From assembly GCA_016219965.1 (NCBI GenBank), contig JACRJM010000015.1, positions 95,857 through 159,856 of the forward strand: DNA of 64,000 nt. The letters are read 5' to 3'. Shown in pieces: positions 32,648 to 41,200 of this stretch (positions are counted from its first letter, which is position 1; each line of letters begins with the position of its first letter). The translations under genes were made by a program, and so were the position numbers. The notes below the pieces were generated by a model. It was not told where the DNA came from. It ran no database searches and saw only the letters and a list, made by a program, of their open reading frames with translations. Source of the DNA: Candidatus Schekmanbacteria bacterium. Lineage in GTDB: Bacteria; Schekmanbacteria; GWA2-38-11; J061.

Positions 32648-34396
32648 TCAGGCTGCGAACCATGCGCAGGCAACGTTACAACCCTTTCCCAAAGAGATGT
32701 TATGGTTATGAAATGTTTTTGTTGCTGACCAGTCTGGACTTACCGGCGGCAGTGGTGGTGCAAGGCTCACGAATTCTTCGCTTCCATGAACTATACGACC
32801 TCCCATTATTGTGAGCACAGATTCTAACCCCTTAATCTCTTCATCAGCTATCTGAAAGTAGTCAGCCGAGAGAACTGCAAGGTCTGCCATTTGCCCGGGG
32901 GTGATCCAGCCTTTCTTCCCAACGTCACCCGAGAACCATGCACTACCCTCAGTATAGAGTCGCAGGGCTGTAGTTCTGTCGAGGCAATTTTCGCTGTCAT
33001 AGAGAGAGGTACCGCCGACAGTTTTTCCAGTTATTAGCCAGTAAAGTGAAACCCATGGATTGTAACTTGCAACCCGGGTAGCGTCGGAACCTGCTCCTAC
33101 CGGGATGCCCAATTCCAGCATCCGTGTAATAGGTGGCGACCTTCTGGCGGCTTTCTCGCCGTAGCGTGCGATGAAGTATTCACCCTGGAAAGCCATCCGG
33201 TCCTGGATCGCTATACCTCCGCCGAGATGTTTGACTCTTTCCATGCTCTGTTCTGAAATAGTCTCGGCATGGTCGAAAAACCAGTGAAGACCCTTGAATG
33301 GAACCTCTCTGTCAATTGCTTCGAAGATGTCGAGAAAACGTTTTATCGATTCATCGTAGGTTGCATGCAGCCGGAATGGCCAGCGTTTTTCAACCAGCAA
33401 TTTCACAACCTTATAGAGCTCACCCTCCATGCTCGGCTGAAGATCCGGACGGGGCTCCAGAAAATCCTCAAAATCTGCTGCGGAGAAAACCAGCATTTCG
33501 CCTGCGCCATTAACTTTATACACGTCGTTACCCATCCCCGGGCATGCAATATCTGTCCAGCGGGCAAAATCATCATATTCTTCCTTAGGACGCTGGGTAA
33601 AAAGATTGTAGGCAATGCGCAGTGTCAGTTCGTTTTTCGCAGCAAGTTCTTCTACAATCCTGTAGTCGTCTGGATAATTTTGGAACCCACCGCCTGCATC
33701 TATGCAGCTTGTGATGCCGAGTCTGTTCAGTTCACGCATGAAGTGGCGCGTTGAATTGACCTGGTCTTCAAAAGAAAGCTTTGGTCCCTTTGCAAGACTG
33801 GCATAGAGTAGGAACGGATTAGGTTTTGCAATCAGAAGCCCTGTTGGGTTGCCGTTCTTGTCACGCCCGATTAAACTGCCCGGAGGTGCTGGCGTATCCT
33901 TAGTGTATCCCAATGCTCTCACAGCTGCGCGATTAAGGATGGCACGGTCATAAAGATGCAGGACAAAGACAGGTGTCTCAGGTGACGCATCATTGATCTC
34001 GTCTAATGTGGGCATCCGTTGCTCTGCGAACTGGAATTCCGACCAGCCGCCTATCACACGAATCCATTGAGGAGGCGGCGTGCGAATGGCCTGTTTCTTT
34101 AGCATTCGCAAAGCTATGGCCAGCGACGGCACTCCGTCCCAGCGGAGTTCCATGTTGAAGTTGAGACCTCCGCGAATAACATGAATGTGGGAATCGTTGA
34201 GGCCCGGGATAACTGTTCGCCCTTTCAGGTCTATGATTTGTGTGTCCGGTCCGGCGTATACATTGATTTCCTTTGCGTCTCCTACAGCCATAAACCGGCC
34301 ATTCTTGATAGCCGCGGCAGTTACTTCAGGGAGTTCCGGATTAAGCGTTGCAAACTTTCCATTTCTTAAAATCATATCAGCATAATAGGCAATCAT
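32648..34396 (-). CDS. YtcJ-like metal-dependent amidohydrolase
   Basis: A 582-residue member of the amidohydrolase superfamily (YtcJ/LAF3 type, PF07969). It has an N-terminal beta-sandwich strand (ADMILRNGKFATLNP), the metal-binding GLNDSHIHVIRGG, an internal WFFDHAETIS and GAGSDATRVASYNPWVSLYW near the end. The family hydrolyses amide or related bonds; the substrate is unknown. The start has a strong GGAGGTG site. It follows the remnant of an isochorismatase-family gene on the same strand with 11 bases between them. The GC content and codon choice look higher than in the neighbouring B12 genes, so horizontal acquisition is possible. Confidence 0.85.
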   Translation of the reverse strand: MIAYYADMILRNGKFATLNPELPEVTAAAIKNGRFMAVGDAKEINVYAGPDTQIIDLKGRTVIPGLNDSHIHVIRGGLNFNMELRWDGVPSLAIALRMLKKQAIRTPPPQWIRVIGGWSEFQFAEQRMPTLDEINDASPETPVFVLHLYDRAILNRAAVRALGYTKDTPAPPGSLIGRDKNGNPTGLLIAKPNPFLLYASLAKGPKLSFEDQVNSTRHFMRELNRLGITSCIDAGGGFQNYPDDYRIVEELAAKNELTLRIAYNLFTQRPKEEYDDFARWTDIACPGMGNDVYKVNGAGEMLVFSAADFEDFLEPRPDLQPSMEGELYKVVKLLVEKRWPFRLHATYDESIKRFLDIFEAIDREVPFKGLHWFFDHAETISEQSMERVKHLGGGIAIQDRMAFQGEYFIARYGEKAARRSPPITRMLELGIPVGAGSDATRVASYNPWVSLYWLITGKTVGGTSLYDSENCLDRTTALRLYTEGSAWFSGDVGKKGWITPGQMADLAVLSADYFQIADEEIKGLESVLTIMGGRIVHGSEEFVSLAPPLPPVSPDWSATKTFHNHNISLGKGCNVACAWFAA

Positions 34397-34407
34397 GGTT
34401 GCACCTC

Positions 34408-34551
34408 CTAATTAGCAGCCCTGGCCAGCAGAATGACGTTGTTGAAGAGTGTCTGGCGATCTATATTCGCAACTCTGAAAGTCATTTGAGGTTGAAAGTC
34501 GATGAATATTACAGTGGAATTCTTTGGATTAAGGAGTTCTGTGTTTTTCAT
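34408..34551 (-). pseudogene. Truncated isochorismatase-family (YcaC-like) hydrolase
   Basis: A 47-codon frame with its own GGAG site (ATG at 34551). It encodes an N-terminus typical of YcaC-type cysteine hydrolases: LNPKNSTVIFIDFQPQMTF with the conserved early Asp, then NIDRQTLFNNVILLARAA, and then a TAG stop. Intact relatives are about 200 residues and need a downstream Lys and Cys, both missing here. The remaining sequence abuts the amidohydrolase ribosome-binding site. It looks like an internal deletion of the first gene in a former two-gene operon. Confidence 0.72.
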
Positions 34552-34728
34552 AAGTTACACTCCTTTTTTAAATTGATTTTGATTTTTCTATTTAACTAAT
34601 TAGAAATTCTATATGGTTTTGTCCATAAAAGTAGTCCTTTACTTTGCCAACATTAAATGGTTGTTATTGGCGGCACCATTTCTATGGTTGTCATGAAAAA
34701 ATCAATGTATCATCAACTGGAGATTTGT

Positions 34729-36276
34729 ATGTTTAAAGTGAAATCCCTTCTGCTTTTGTGTCTTGCCGCTGTTTTATTGTTAATCCCGGTTATTACTGAA
34801 TCTGCCGTGACAGATGGGACAATCTCTCTTCAGAAAACAGGGCAGGCCAAATGTTATGATTCTGATGGGAATGAAACCAACTGCGCAGGCACAGGGCAGG
34901 ATGCGGCTCTACTCGCCGGTGAATCATGGCCTGACCCACGCTTTACAGACAATGGAGATGAGACTGTTACGGACAATCTTACAGGTCTAATGTGGGCAAA
35001 AGATGGAAATGTCATGCAGGCGAGAGATCCTGATTTTGATGCTGATGGTTCTGCAGGCGATGGTTCGGTCTATTGGCAGCATGCCCTGGACTATGTTGCC
35101 AAATTAAACACTGAGAATTATCTTGGCCACAATGACTGGCACCTACCGAATGTCAATGAGCTTCAAAGCCTCATAAATGCTGATGAATATAACTCCGCCG
35201 GATGGTTGAATGAGAATGGATTTACAAATGTGATGCCAAACGATTATTGGACGTCTTCCACTTCTATAAGTTACAAAGTCTACGCATGGGCAGTCTATAT
35301 GGGATATGGTTACTCGAGCACGAGCGATAAGAATACTACAGCTTACTATGTGTGGCCAGTGCGTTCAGGACAGATGGGCACAATCTCGATTCAGCAAACC
35401 GGCAACACAAAGTGCTATGATTCAGCAGGGACAGAGATATCCTGCACCGGGACAGGTCAGGACGGGGATGTCCGTGCCGGAGCTGAATTTCCGTCCCCGC
35501 GCTTTACCGACAATGGCGACGGTACTGTCTCAGATAATCTCACAGGATTGATGTGGACAAAAAGTGCAAACTCAGGAGCGACAACAAGTACCTGGCAGGA
35601 GGCGCTTGATACTGTGGCTGGAATGAACAGCGCCAGCGGGACCGATGGCTACACGGATTGGCGACTACCTAACATGAATGAGCTTAAAAGTCTTCTTGAT
35701 TTTTCAGAAGATTATCCATCTCTTCCTCAAGGTCATCCGTTTACCGGTGTGCGTCAAGACTATTATTGGACATCTTCCACTCTTACAGCGGTGCCAGGCT
35801 CGGCATTTGTTGTAAGCATGGATATAAGTCATGTCTATTACTACTCTAAAAAAATCGAAGATTACTACGGCATCTGGCCTGTTCGGGGTGGCGAGGTGGA
35901 AGCACCGCCGGAGCAATTCCCTGATCTCACAGTAAAGACTTTAGGCTCTTCAGGTAAGCCGAAAAAAGATAAGAAGATCACACTTTCAGCAGTTGTGAAA
36001 AACATCGGCGAGAAGAGTGCTTCCACTTCTTCAGTTCAGTTTTATCTATCGACAAATAACAACGCCAGCTCCGTTGAAGGAGACAAACTATTAGGCACTA
36101 CAAAGGCGACAGGGAATATAAAAGTGAATGGGAGTAAGACCGTAAAGCTTACATTGAAAGTAAAAGGCAAGGCAGGGAATTATTATCTCAAAGCATTCTG
36201 CGACAGCGGTGCGATCGTAACCGAATCAAATGAAAGCAACAACATAAAGGTGTCAAAGAAGATTAGCATAAAATAA
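34729..36276 (+). CDS. Secreted protein with two DUF1566 (Lcl) domains and a CARDB domain
   Basis: About 515 residues from ATG 34729, chosen for GGAG seven bases upstream and because a signal peptide (LLLLCLAAVLLLIPVITESA) begins there; the open frame itself starts at 34657. Two DUF1566 domains in tandem show the same order of motifs: DNLTGLMW, WQHAL/WQEAL, DWHLPNVNEL/DWRLPNMNEL, YWTSST, then YVWPVR/GIWPVR. The last about 110 residues are a CARDB-like Ig fold (PDLTVKTLGSSGKPKKDKKI). DUF1566 domains occur in bacterial adhesins and lectin-like folds, so a surface or extracellular binding role is likely. The ligand is unknown. Confidence 0.8.
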   Translation: MFKVKSLLLLCLAAVLLLIPVITESAVTDGTISLQKTGQAKCYDSDGNETNCAGTGQDAALLAGESWPDPRFTDNGDETVTDNLTGLMWAKDGNVMQARDPDFDADGSAGDGSVYWQHALDYVAKLNTENYLGHNDWHLPNVNELQSLINADEYNSAGWLNENGFTNVMPNDYWTSSTSISYKVYAWAVYMGYGYSSTSDKNTTAYYVWPVRSGQMGTISIQQTGNTKCYDSAGTEISCTGTGQDGDVRAGAEFPSPRFTDNGDGTVSDNLTGLMWTKSANSGATTSTWQEALDTVAGMNSASGTDGYTDWRLPNMNELKSLLDFSEDYPSLPQGHPFTGVRQDYYWTSSTLTAVPGSAFVVSMDISHVYYYSKKIEDYYGIWPVRGGEVEAPPEQFPDLTVKTLGSSGKPKKDKKITLSAVVKNIGEKSASTSSVQFYLSTNNNASSVEGDKLLGTTKATGNIKVNGSKTVKLTLKVKGKAGNYYLKAFCDSGAIVTESNESNNIKVSKKISIK

Positions 36277-36317
36277 ATTAACTCCTGAAACCAAATAAGA
36301 CAGGAAGGGGAATTTTT

Positions 36318-37598
36318 ATGAGAATAATGAATCTACTGAAAGTGGCTCTTATTGGATGCATCATTGGTGGTTTTATCCCTGTAAGTTATGCTTTAGATAA
36401 AGAAGTGAAACAGTCTGTTATTCCAGAAGATATGGTGCTTGTTCCGGCGGGCGAATTTATCATGGGTAACAACAATGATTATATGGATAATGATGGCGAT
36501 GAGGCACCGCAGCATGTCGTGAATTTACCTGCTTTTTATATTGATAAATATCCGGTTACTAATGCTCAATATAAAAAATTTGTTGATGCGACAAAACATG
36601 AGCTCCCTCTTTTTTGGGATAAGTCAGGCAACTTTCCACCGGAAAAATCTGACCATCCTGTTATAGGAGTGACCTATCTTGATGCAAAGGCATATTGCAG
36701 TTGGGTTGGAAAACGTTTGCCTACTGAAGAAGAATGGGAAAAAGCAGCGCGCGGAACAGATGGGCGCCGCTGGCCATGGGGGAATATATTTGAAAATAGT
36801 AAAACTAATGTGAACAACCGGAAAGGAACGACACCGGTAAATAAGTATCCTGCTGGGGTAAGTCCCTATGGATGTTATGATATGGCAGGCAATACATTTG
36901 AAATGACTGATACATGGTATGCCTTATATCCGGGGAGTGCGGAAAACAGAGCTGTCGCAAAATTGTTGGGTGAAAAATATAAAGTGGTACGCGGCGGCGC
37001 TTACAGTGCTGACGACGGCAGTGCCCGCTGTGCGGACCGCGGCGTAAAAGAGATAAATGTCGCAGGTCCCAGCCTTGGTTTCAGGTGTGCGCAGGATGTC
37101 CCCGGCTACGAGCACTATCGCAGCGCTCTTACCGCAATCAATGAAACTAAAAATCTTAAAAGCGTGGCAGAGAAATATATCACTCCTTATGAAGAACATA
37201 ATCAATCGCGTCTTTTATTAAAAGATGCGGAAGGTTTGATTAATGAATCTTCTGATAAGTTTAAAAATGAGAATTTTTCAGAGAGCGAACAGCTTGCAAC
37301 GCAGGCTTCCGAAAAAATAAAACAAGCCCAACAGATGGCTCTGGATTTTACAAAAAACAGACATGAAGAAAAGATTGCTGCTATAAAAGAGGCACTTGCT
37401 CTCTTAGAAGAGATGTTAAACAAAATGCCTGCCCAATTGTCACCCCATAATTCAGAATTAAAAGAAAAGGCACTTGACCATTACAAACAAAGCAAGCAGT
37501 TGTTCGAGGATGGTTCATTGGGTTATGCGCAGATGCATGTTTACATCGGGCTTTCAATCGCCGGACAGATACCGACGGACGCCGCCGCAAGCAAGTGA
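36318..37598 (+). CDS. Exported FGE/SUMF1-like protein with a helical C-terminal extension
   Basis: A 426-residue protein with a signal peptide (VALIGCIIGGFIPVSYA). Residues about 35-270 are a formylglycine-generating-enzyme-like domain: MVLVPAGEFIMGN, FYIDKYPVTNAQYKKFV, RLPTEEEWEKAARG, YDMAGNTFEMT and VVRGGAY, ending SLGFRCAQD. The second active-site Cys of true FGE is not seen, so this is more likely a structural or binding relative than a sulfatase-activating enzyme. The final about 150 residues are helical and charged. It lies 41 bases after the DUF1566 protein with an AGGAAGGGG site, so the two are probably co-expressed. Confidence 0.78.
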   Translation: MRIMNLLKVALIGCIIGGFIPVSYALDKEVKQSVIPEDMVLVPAGEFIMGNNNDYMDNDGDEAPQHVVNLPAFYIDKYPVTNAQYKKFVDATKHELPLFWDKSGNFPPEKSDHPVIGVTYLDAKAYCSWVGKRLPTEEEWEKAARGTDGRRWPWGNIFENSKTNVNNRKGTTPVNKYPAGVSPYGCYDMAGNTFEMTDTWYALYPGSAENRAVAKLLGEKYKVVRGGAYSADDGSARCADRGVKEINVAGPSLGFRCAQDVPGYEHYRSALTAINETKNLKSVAEKYITPYEEHNQSRLLLKDAEGLINESSDKFKNENFSESEQLATQASEKIKQAQQMALDFTKNRHEEKIAAIKEALALLEEMLNKMPAQLSPHNSELKEKALDHYKQSKQLFEDGSLGYAQMHVYIGLSIAGQIPTDAAASK

Positions 37599-37655
37599 GA
37601 ACATAATAGATAAGAAGTGGAGTGAAGATAAAGGGGGAAACAGGGGGATTTGATA

Positions 37656-38285
37656 TTAAGATTTAATACGAAACCCGAATTGCAGAAAATGGCTATCCCT
37701 GCCCAAGAGACAAGTTAATGTCTTTATGGCAATGCTTTTTACTGAAAGTGTCTGAGTTGTTAATCCATTAATCCCTTCTATCTCTTCAATTATAAATCTG
37801 GAATCTTTGACAATTCTTTGAAAACTTTTTTTCGTGAAAAATCTTATATGTGTCTTATCTAAAACACCTTCCTCCTTATATTCCCAATCTTTCTTAATCA
37901 ACAGCTCAATTAAATTACCAATAAATCTTACATTAGGGACAGACCCCACAATAAAGGAATCTTTTTTCATTTTCTTTTTAACGCTTAAAAGAAATTCACG
38001 GGTATCATTTATGTGTTCAATAACATCATTGCAAATTATCAAATCAAAGTAATCATCGGGGAGCTTACCGCTTACCTCTTCATAGGTTCCGGTTAAAATA
38101 TTGGCTGACTTTTCCACAGTCTTGCAAGGCTCTATACCCCAATATTCGCAGTCTTGTTGTAAATTGAGCCGGAAGTTACCTTCTCCGCATCCAATCTCAA
38201 GAACCTTAGAATAACCACAAGGCAGAAATTTAACTATCTCAGGCCTCATATTCTGGTAGTATGACATCTCTATTTGCTTTCCCAA
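37656..38285 (-). CDS. Class I SAM-dependent methyltransferase
   Basis: A 209-residue methyltransferase with motif I VLEIGCGEGNFRLNL near residue 30, an acidic post-I segment, LIICNDVIEHIND (motif IV-like) and SVPNVRFIGNLIELL. This pattern (Methyltransf_11/23) is common in enzymes acting on small molecules, sugars or lipids in cell-surface pathways. No sugar or polyketide cluster is adjacent, so the substrate cannot be named. It is transcribed toward the FGE-like gene and away from a duplicated promoter remnant. Confidence 0.8.
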   Translation of the reverse strand: MGKQIEMSYYQNMRPEIVKFLPCGYSKVLEIGCGEGNFRLNLQQDCEYWGIEPCKTVEKSANILTGTYEEVSGKLPDDYFDLIICNDVIEHINDTREFLLSVKKKMKKDSFIVGSVPNVRFIGNLIELLIKKDWEYKEEGVLDKTHIRFFTKKSFQRIVKDSRFIIEEIEGINGLTTQTLSVKSIAIKTLTCLLGRDSHFLQFGFRIKS

Positions 38286-38300
38286 TTGGGCACTTATTTA

Positions 38301-38460
38301 GTTTCATCATCAAACTTTCTTTAAATATTATTCCTGTCCTCTTTGTTTTGTCCATATGAAACGACTTTTACTGGAAGAGTATATATGCATTATCATTTAC
38401 AATGCTGTACATAATATTGCATATATGGAGATGCGGAAAAAAGTCGAGGCTCTATTGAAT
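38301..38460 (+). pseudogene. Duplicated promoter/operator and first codons of the AbiEi-like gene
   Basis: These 160 bases align throughout with 39113-39271: the same CATCATCAAACTTT start, TTTGTCCATATGAAA, the AT-rich palindrome and the first codons (ATGCGGAAAAAAGTCGAGG here, ATGAAAAAAGTAGAAG there). The coding copy stops after about ten codons at 38460 and runs into an unrelated repeat sequence. It is therefore a remnant of a second copy of the toxin-antitoxin gene start. Confidence 0.8.
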
Positions 38461-38463
38461 TGC

Positions 38464-38490
38464 AAAATGCAAGACCTGACCCAAATTGCT
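38464..38490. repeat. Short intergenic motif of the AAAATGCAAGACCTGACCC type
   Basis: AAAATGCAAGACCTGACCC followed by AAATTG. Related copies lie at about 41248-41272 (AAAATGCAAGACATAACCCC) and, more diverged, 41409-41433. The first two bracket the AbiE-containing segment in the same orientation. Confidence 0.55.
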
Positions 38491-38516
38491 TTGTTAGACT
38501 TTTATTTTTTTGTCTT

Positions 38517-38577
38517 CCCCGCGAAAGCGGGGATCCAGAAATAATTAGTAAAATTGGATTCCGCATCATGTGCGGAA
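38517..38577. repeat. REP-like double hairpin
   Basis: Two hairpins, CCCCGC-GAAA-GCGGGG (38517-38532) and TTCCGCA-TCATG-TGCGGAA (38559-38577), separated by GATCCAG and an AT-rich spacer. The wording matches a widespread bacterial intergenic repeat (CCCGCGAAAGCGGG...GATCCAG...GGAATGAC). The remainder of the 38286-38776 gap contains no supportable gene. Confidence 0.7.
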
Positions 38578-38776
38578 TGACATTCACTCATTAGTATTTG
38601 GATACCTCTGCGTCGCCTGATATTCTAATAATTAAATAAGGTGTCCCCAGAGAAAAAGAGGATTATATCAAGAATTCCATGATTTCTAAAAGGACATCAT
38701 TAAATTTTGGAGGGATTGCCGGCAAAACAGTGCCGTCAGACATATGTAAGTGTTCCGGCGCATTAATCGGCGGTAT

Positions 38777-39073
38777 TCAGTTAGCAACATACTGAATTTC
38801 CCTAAGGCGTTTTATGTCACAGATAATTCTTTCCCTTATTTTTAATTCTCCTGCCCATGCAACATATTCAATGTCTTTTTTTTTCATGTTTTCAGCAGTG
38901 AATTTTTTAAGGAATGTGTCTGATGAAATTCTATAAAACTTCTCAAACTTCGCAATCTGCCTTTCCGTCTTACTGAGTCCAAGTTCAAGGCGTTTTATTT
39001 CAGACTGAATTGCAGTTTTTATGATATCAACGGTATTGTCTTTCTTGTCGGATTTTATTTGTACTATAGTCAT
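38777..39073 (-). CDS. Small helical protein of unknown function
   Basis: A 98-residue charged, all-helical protein (DIIKTAIQSEIKRLELGLSKTERQIAKFEKFY, DIEYVAWAGELKIRERIICDIKRL). A strong AAAGGAGG site precedes its start. There is no DNA-binding motif I can name and no membrane segment. Proteins of this size and shape often occur as one half of small toxin-antitoxin-like pairs, but no partner is adjacent on its strand. It is bracketed by the two copies of the AbiEi promoter region and is divergent from abiEi, so it probably belongs to the same accessory island. Confidence 0.6.
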   Translation of the reverse strand: MTIVQIKSDKKDNTVDIIKTAIQSEIKRLELGLSKTERQIAKFEKFYRISSDTFLKKFTAENMKKKDIEYVAWAGELKIRERIICDIKRLREIQYVAN

Positions 39074-39188
39074 GGCGATACCTCCTTTCTATTTATATCT
39101 TATCTGAATTTGTTTTCATCATCAAACTTTTTAAATATTATGTCTATCCTGTTTACTTTGTCCATATGAAATGATTTTTACTGGTTGA

Positions 39189-39238
39189 CTATATATACGA
39201 TATTATTTACAATACTGTACATAATATTGTATATATAG
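39189..39238. promoter_or_regulatory. Probable operator: 50-bp palindrome before the AbiEi-like gene
   Basis: The 50 bases centred between 39213 and 39214 form a near-perfect palindrome (22 of 25 base pairs; CTATATATACGATATTAT...ATAATATTGTATATATAG). It ends four bases before the antitoxin start codon, as expected for an autoregulated toxin-antitoxin operator. A second, shorter version (38381-38426) in the upstream duplicate keeps the symmetry although bases differ. Confidence 0.72.
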
Positions 39239-39242
39239 GTGA

Positions 39243-39827
39243 ATGATGAAAAAAGTAGAAGCTCTGTTGAAACTCCAGAAATCCGGCAGACATATTTTCA
39301 GTCTCGCGGATTTACAAAAGCTTTTACGGATTGAAAGCGGAAATACAGCATGCATTCAAGCCAGCAGACTGACAACTGACGGAATTCTTAATAGGATTGC
39401 GAAAGGAGTCTATTGTTTGAATGACAGAATCCCCGGTGATTTTGAGATAGCTAATTTTCTCTATAAGCCGTCTTACATATCTTTGGAATCAGCTCTGGCG
39501 TATTATGGTATATTGCTTCAGGTGCCCCATTCAGTGACATCAATTACTCCAAAGAGGGCAATGAAGATAATTTCCCAGGGGAAAGCATTTGTCTATTCTC
39601 ATTTGGCGCAAAACTATTACTCTGGCTATGTAAGAGAAAAAGACTTTGTTATTGCAACGCCCGAAAAGGCAATCATTGATATTGTTTTTTTTGCCTGTTA
39701 TGGAAGGACAGTGATCCATCCTGAGGAATGGATTTTGGATAGTGTAAATAAAAAGAGATTAAAGAAAGAGTCTGCGGGAATAAAGAGCAGGATTTTCCAT
39801 AATTTATTTAACTCCATAAAGTTATGA
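39243..39827 (+). CDS. abiEi: AbiEi-like antitoxin / transcriptional repressor
   Basis: A 194-residue protein. The N-terminal winged-helix region (IFSLADLQKLLRIESGNTACIQASRLTTDGILNRIAKGVYCL) and the AbiEi family body (PSYISLESALAYYGILLQVPHSVTSITPKRA and EKAIIDIVFFACY) place it in the AbiEi antitoxin family of type IV systems. It is expected to repress its own operon through the palindrome directly upstream and to neutralise the AbiEii toxin. It is slightly shorter at the C-terminus than some relatives. The stop overlaps the toxin start by four bases (ATGA). Confidence 0.87.
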   Translation: MMKKVEALLKLQKSGRHIFSLADLQKLLRIESGNTACIQASRLTTDGILNRIAKGVYCLNDRIPGDFEIANFLYKPSYISLESALAYYGILLQVPHSVTSITPKRAMKIISQGKAFVYSHLAQNYYSGYVREKDFVIATPEKAIIDIVFFACYGRTVIHPEEWILDSVNKKRLKKESAGIKSRIFHNLFNSIKL

Positions 39828-40579
39828 TTAACAGGGAACAAATTAAGGAACTGTCTCAGAAATTTTCAATAGATGAATTCTCAGTTATCAGGGAATATCT
39901 GCAAGTTCTCTTTCTCTCTGCCCTTTATGAAGAGAAGGGAAGCTTGAAGATTTATTTCAAAGGCGGGACAGCATTGAGACTGCTTTTTAAATCATTCAGG
40001 TTTTCTGAGGACCTTGATTTTACGACTTTAAAGACTAATGATGAAATGAAAAAGATGTTGCCTAATGTTGTCAGGAAGATTAGTTTAATTGTGCCCAATA
40101 TAGAATTAAAAGAAGTTAAGGCAGGAATGAAAAGCCTTACCGGATTTTTAAGATATAAAACTGAAGACCTGAAATATCCCTTAAATATCCATCTTGAGTT
40201 TTCGCTTAGAGAGAAACCGTTTACCGAAAAAGATATTATTCTTGAAACTCTCTTTCCTGTGAGCCCTTACCCTGTTGTGAAGTGCCTTTCATGGGAAGAA
40301 ATCCTCGCAGAAAAAATAAGAGCATTGATGTGCAGGACAAAAGGAAGAGATTTGTTTGATATCTGGTACCTTCTGTCAAAAGGCATAGAGATTGACTGGA
40401 AGATGGTTGACAGGAAAATGGCATTCTATGACAAGGAAGCAGACTTCAATGATGTAATGAATAAAATAAAAAAGATGGATCAAAAGAAGCTGAAAATAGA
40501 TTTGGGAAAGTTCCTGCCTCTCAATCAGAGAAAAATAGCTGACAATATTCAGGAACTGCTGTTAGAAAAGCTGAAATAA
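39824..40579 (+). CDS. abiEii: AbiEii-like nucleotidyltransferase toxin
   Basis: A 251-residue DUF1814/AbiEii nucleotidyltransferase. It has the GGTALRLL motif near residue 46, FSEDLDFT with the metal-binding aspartates, and EILAEKIRALMCRTKGRDLFDIWYLL, the conserved lysine-rich helix of the family. AbiEii toxins transfer nucleotides (GTP binding in the founding member; tRNA nucleotidylation in the related MenT toxins) and cause growth arrest or abortive infection. It is coupled to the antitoxin by an ATGA overlap. All visible key residues are intact, so the module looks functional. Confidence 0.9.
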   Translation: MINREQIKELSQKFSIDEFSVIREYLQVLFLSALYEEKGSLKIYFKGGTALRLLFKSFRFSEDLDFTTLKTNDEMKKMLPNVVRKISLIVPNIELKEVKAGMKSLTGFLRYKTEDLKYPLNIHLEFSLREKPFTEKDIILETLFPVSPYPVVKCLSWEEILAEKIRALMCRTKGRDLFDIWYLLSKGIEIDWKMVDRKMAFYDKEADFNDVMNKIKKMDQKKLKIDLGKFLPLNQRKIADNIQELLLEKLK

Positions 40580-40642
40580 CAGACATGGTTAAAGATGGCC
40601 GAGGAAGGTTTTATTCCATCAGAGCTATAAGGAGAATAAACA

Positions 40643-40927
40643 ATGGGTTACTTATTTGATATTGAAAAGGTTATTAAAGATTCCGGATTGTCTGAAAAAA
40701 TAATTGGGAAAATCAAAAAAGAGGTTCGTCAGGAATTTCCCAAGGATGACGGCATGTACGAGCTCCATTTGCTTCGAGCAATTGAGACCGAAAAAAATAA
40801 ATCCCTGTCCCCACAAAAGAAGCTTCAACAGCTAAAGAAAAAAGGGGATGCTGTTTTAAAATCTTCTGGTTATAAAGTTGTGGAAACCGTCAGGGGAAAG
40901 AAAAAAATAATAAAGAGTGCCGCATAA
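40643..40927 (+). CDS. Small protein of unknown function
   Basis: A 94-residue basic protein with a good AAGGAGA site. It is predicted helical, with an N-terminal acidic half (DIEKVIKDSGLSEKIIGKIKKEV) and a lysine-rich C-terminal half (QKKLQQLKKKGDAVLKSSGYKVVETVRGKKKI). I recognise no domain. It follows the AbiEii gene by 63 bases on the same strand and may be read through from that operon. Confidence 0.58.
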   Translation: MGYLFDIEKVIKDSGLSEKIIGKIKKEVRQEFPKDDGMYELHLLRAIETEKNKSLSPQKKLQQLKKKGDAVLKSSGYKVVETVRGKKKIIKSAA

Positions 40928-40993
40928 ATCAGCCGTCAGCGTGCAAGCCAACCATTGTGCCTTCTTTGATAGAAGTTTTAAGGAGGATTAAGT

Positions 40994-41200
40994 ATGAAGA
41001 TTCGCTATTTCACGGATACAGATACCGCGCTTATTGAATTCTCAAATGAATCAGTCGCGGAGACAAGGGAAATATCGGGAAACCTTTATATCGATCTGGA
41101 CAGCAAAGGCAACCTTGTCAGTATGACTGTTGAACATGCAAAAGAGAAAGCCAATATTTCAGAAGTATCATTTCTCCAAATGGACAAAATTGTTGCTTGA
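40994..41200 (+). CDS. DUF2283 family small protein
   Basis: A 68-residue protein matching DUF2283: the DTDTALIEFSNESVAETREISGNLYIDLDSKGNLVSMTVEHA pattern of short beta strands is characteristic. Function unknown; DUF2283 genes are frequent beside toxin-antitoxin genes and in mobile regions. AAGGAGGATTA precedes the ATG. It is probably in the same transcript as the preceding small gene. Confidence 0.8.
   Translation: MKIRYFTDTDTALIEFSNESVAETREISGNLYIDLDSKGNLVSMTVEHAKEKANISEVSFLQMDKIVA

Noticed and set aside
34348-34599. 83-codon plus-strand frame between the amidohydrolase and the DUF1566 gene
   Set aside because: Antisense to the truncated isochorismatase-family fragment, whose minus-strand reading has a ribosome-binding site and family motifs.
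36318-37598. True formylglycine-generating enzyme for sulfatases
   Set aside because: The paired active-site cysteines are not visible and no sulfatase gene is nearby; only the FGE-like fold is supported.
38356-38544. 62-codon open frame over the duplicated AbiEi promoter
   Set aside because: It reads the operator palindrome and the REP-like hairpin as protein; the alignment with 39113-39271 shows this is a non-coding duplicate with only the first codons of abiEi in another frame.
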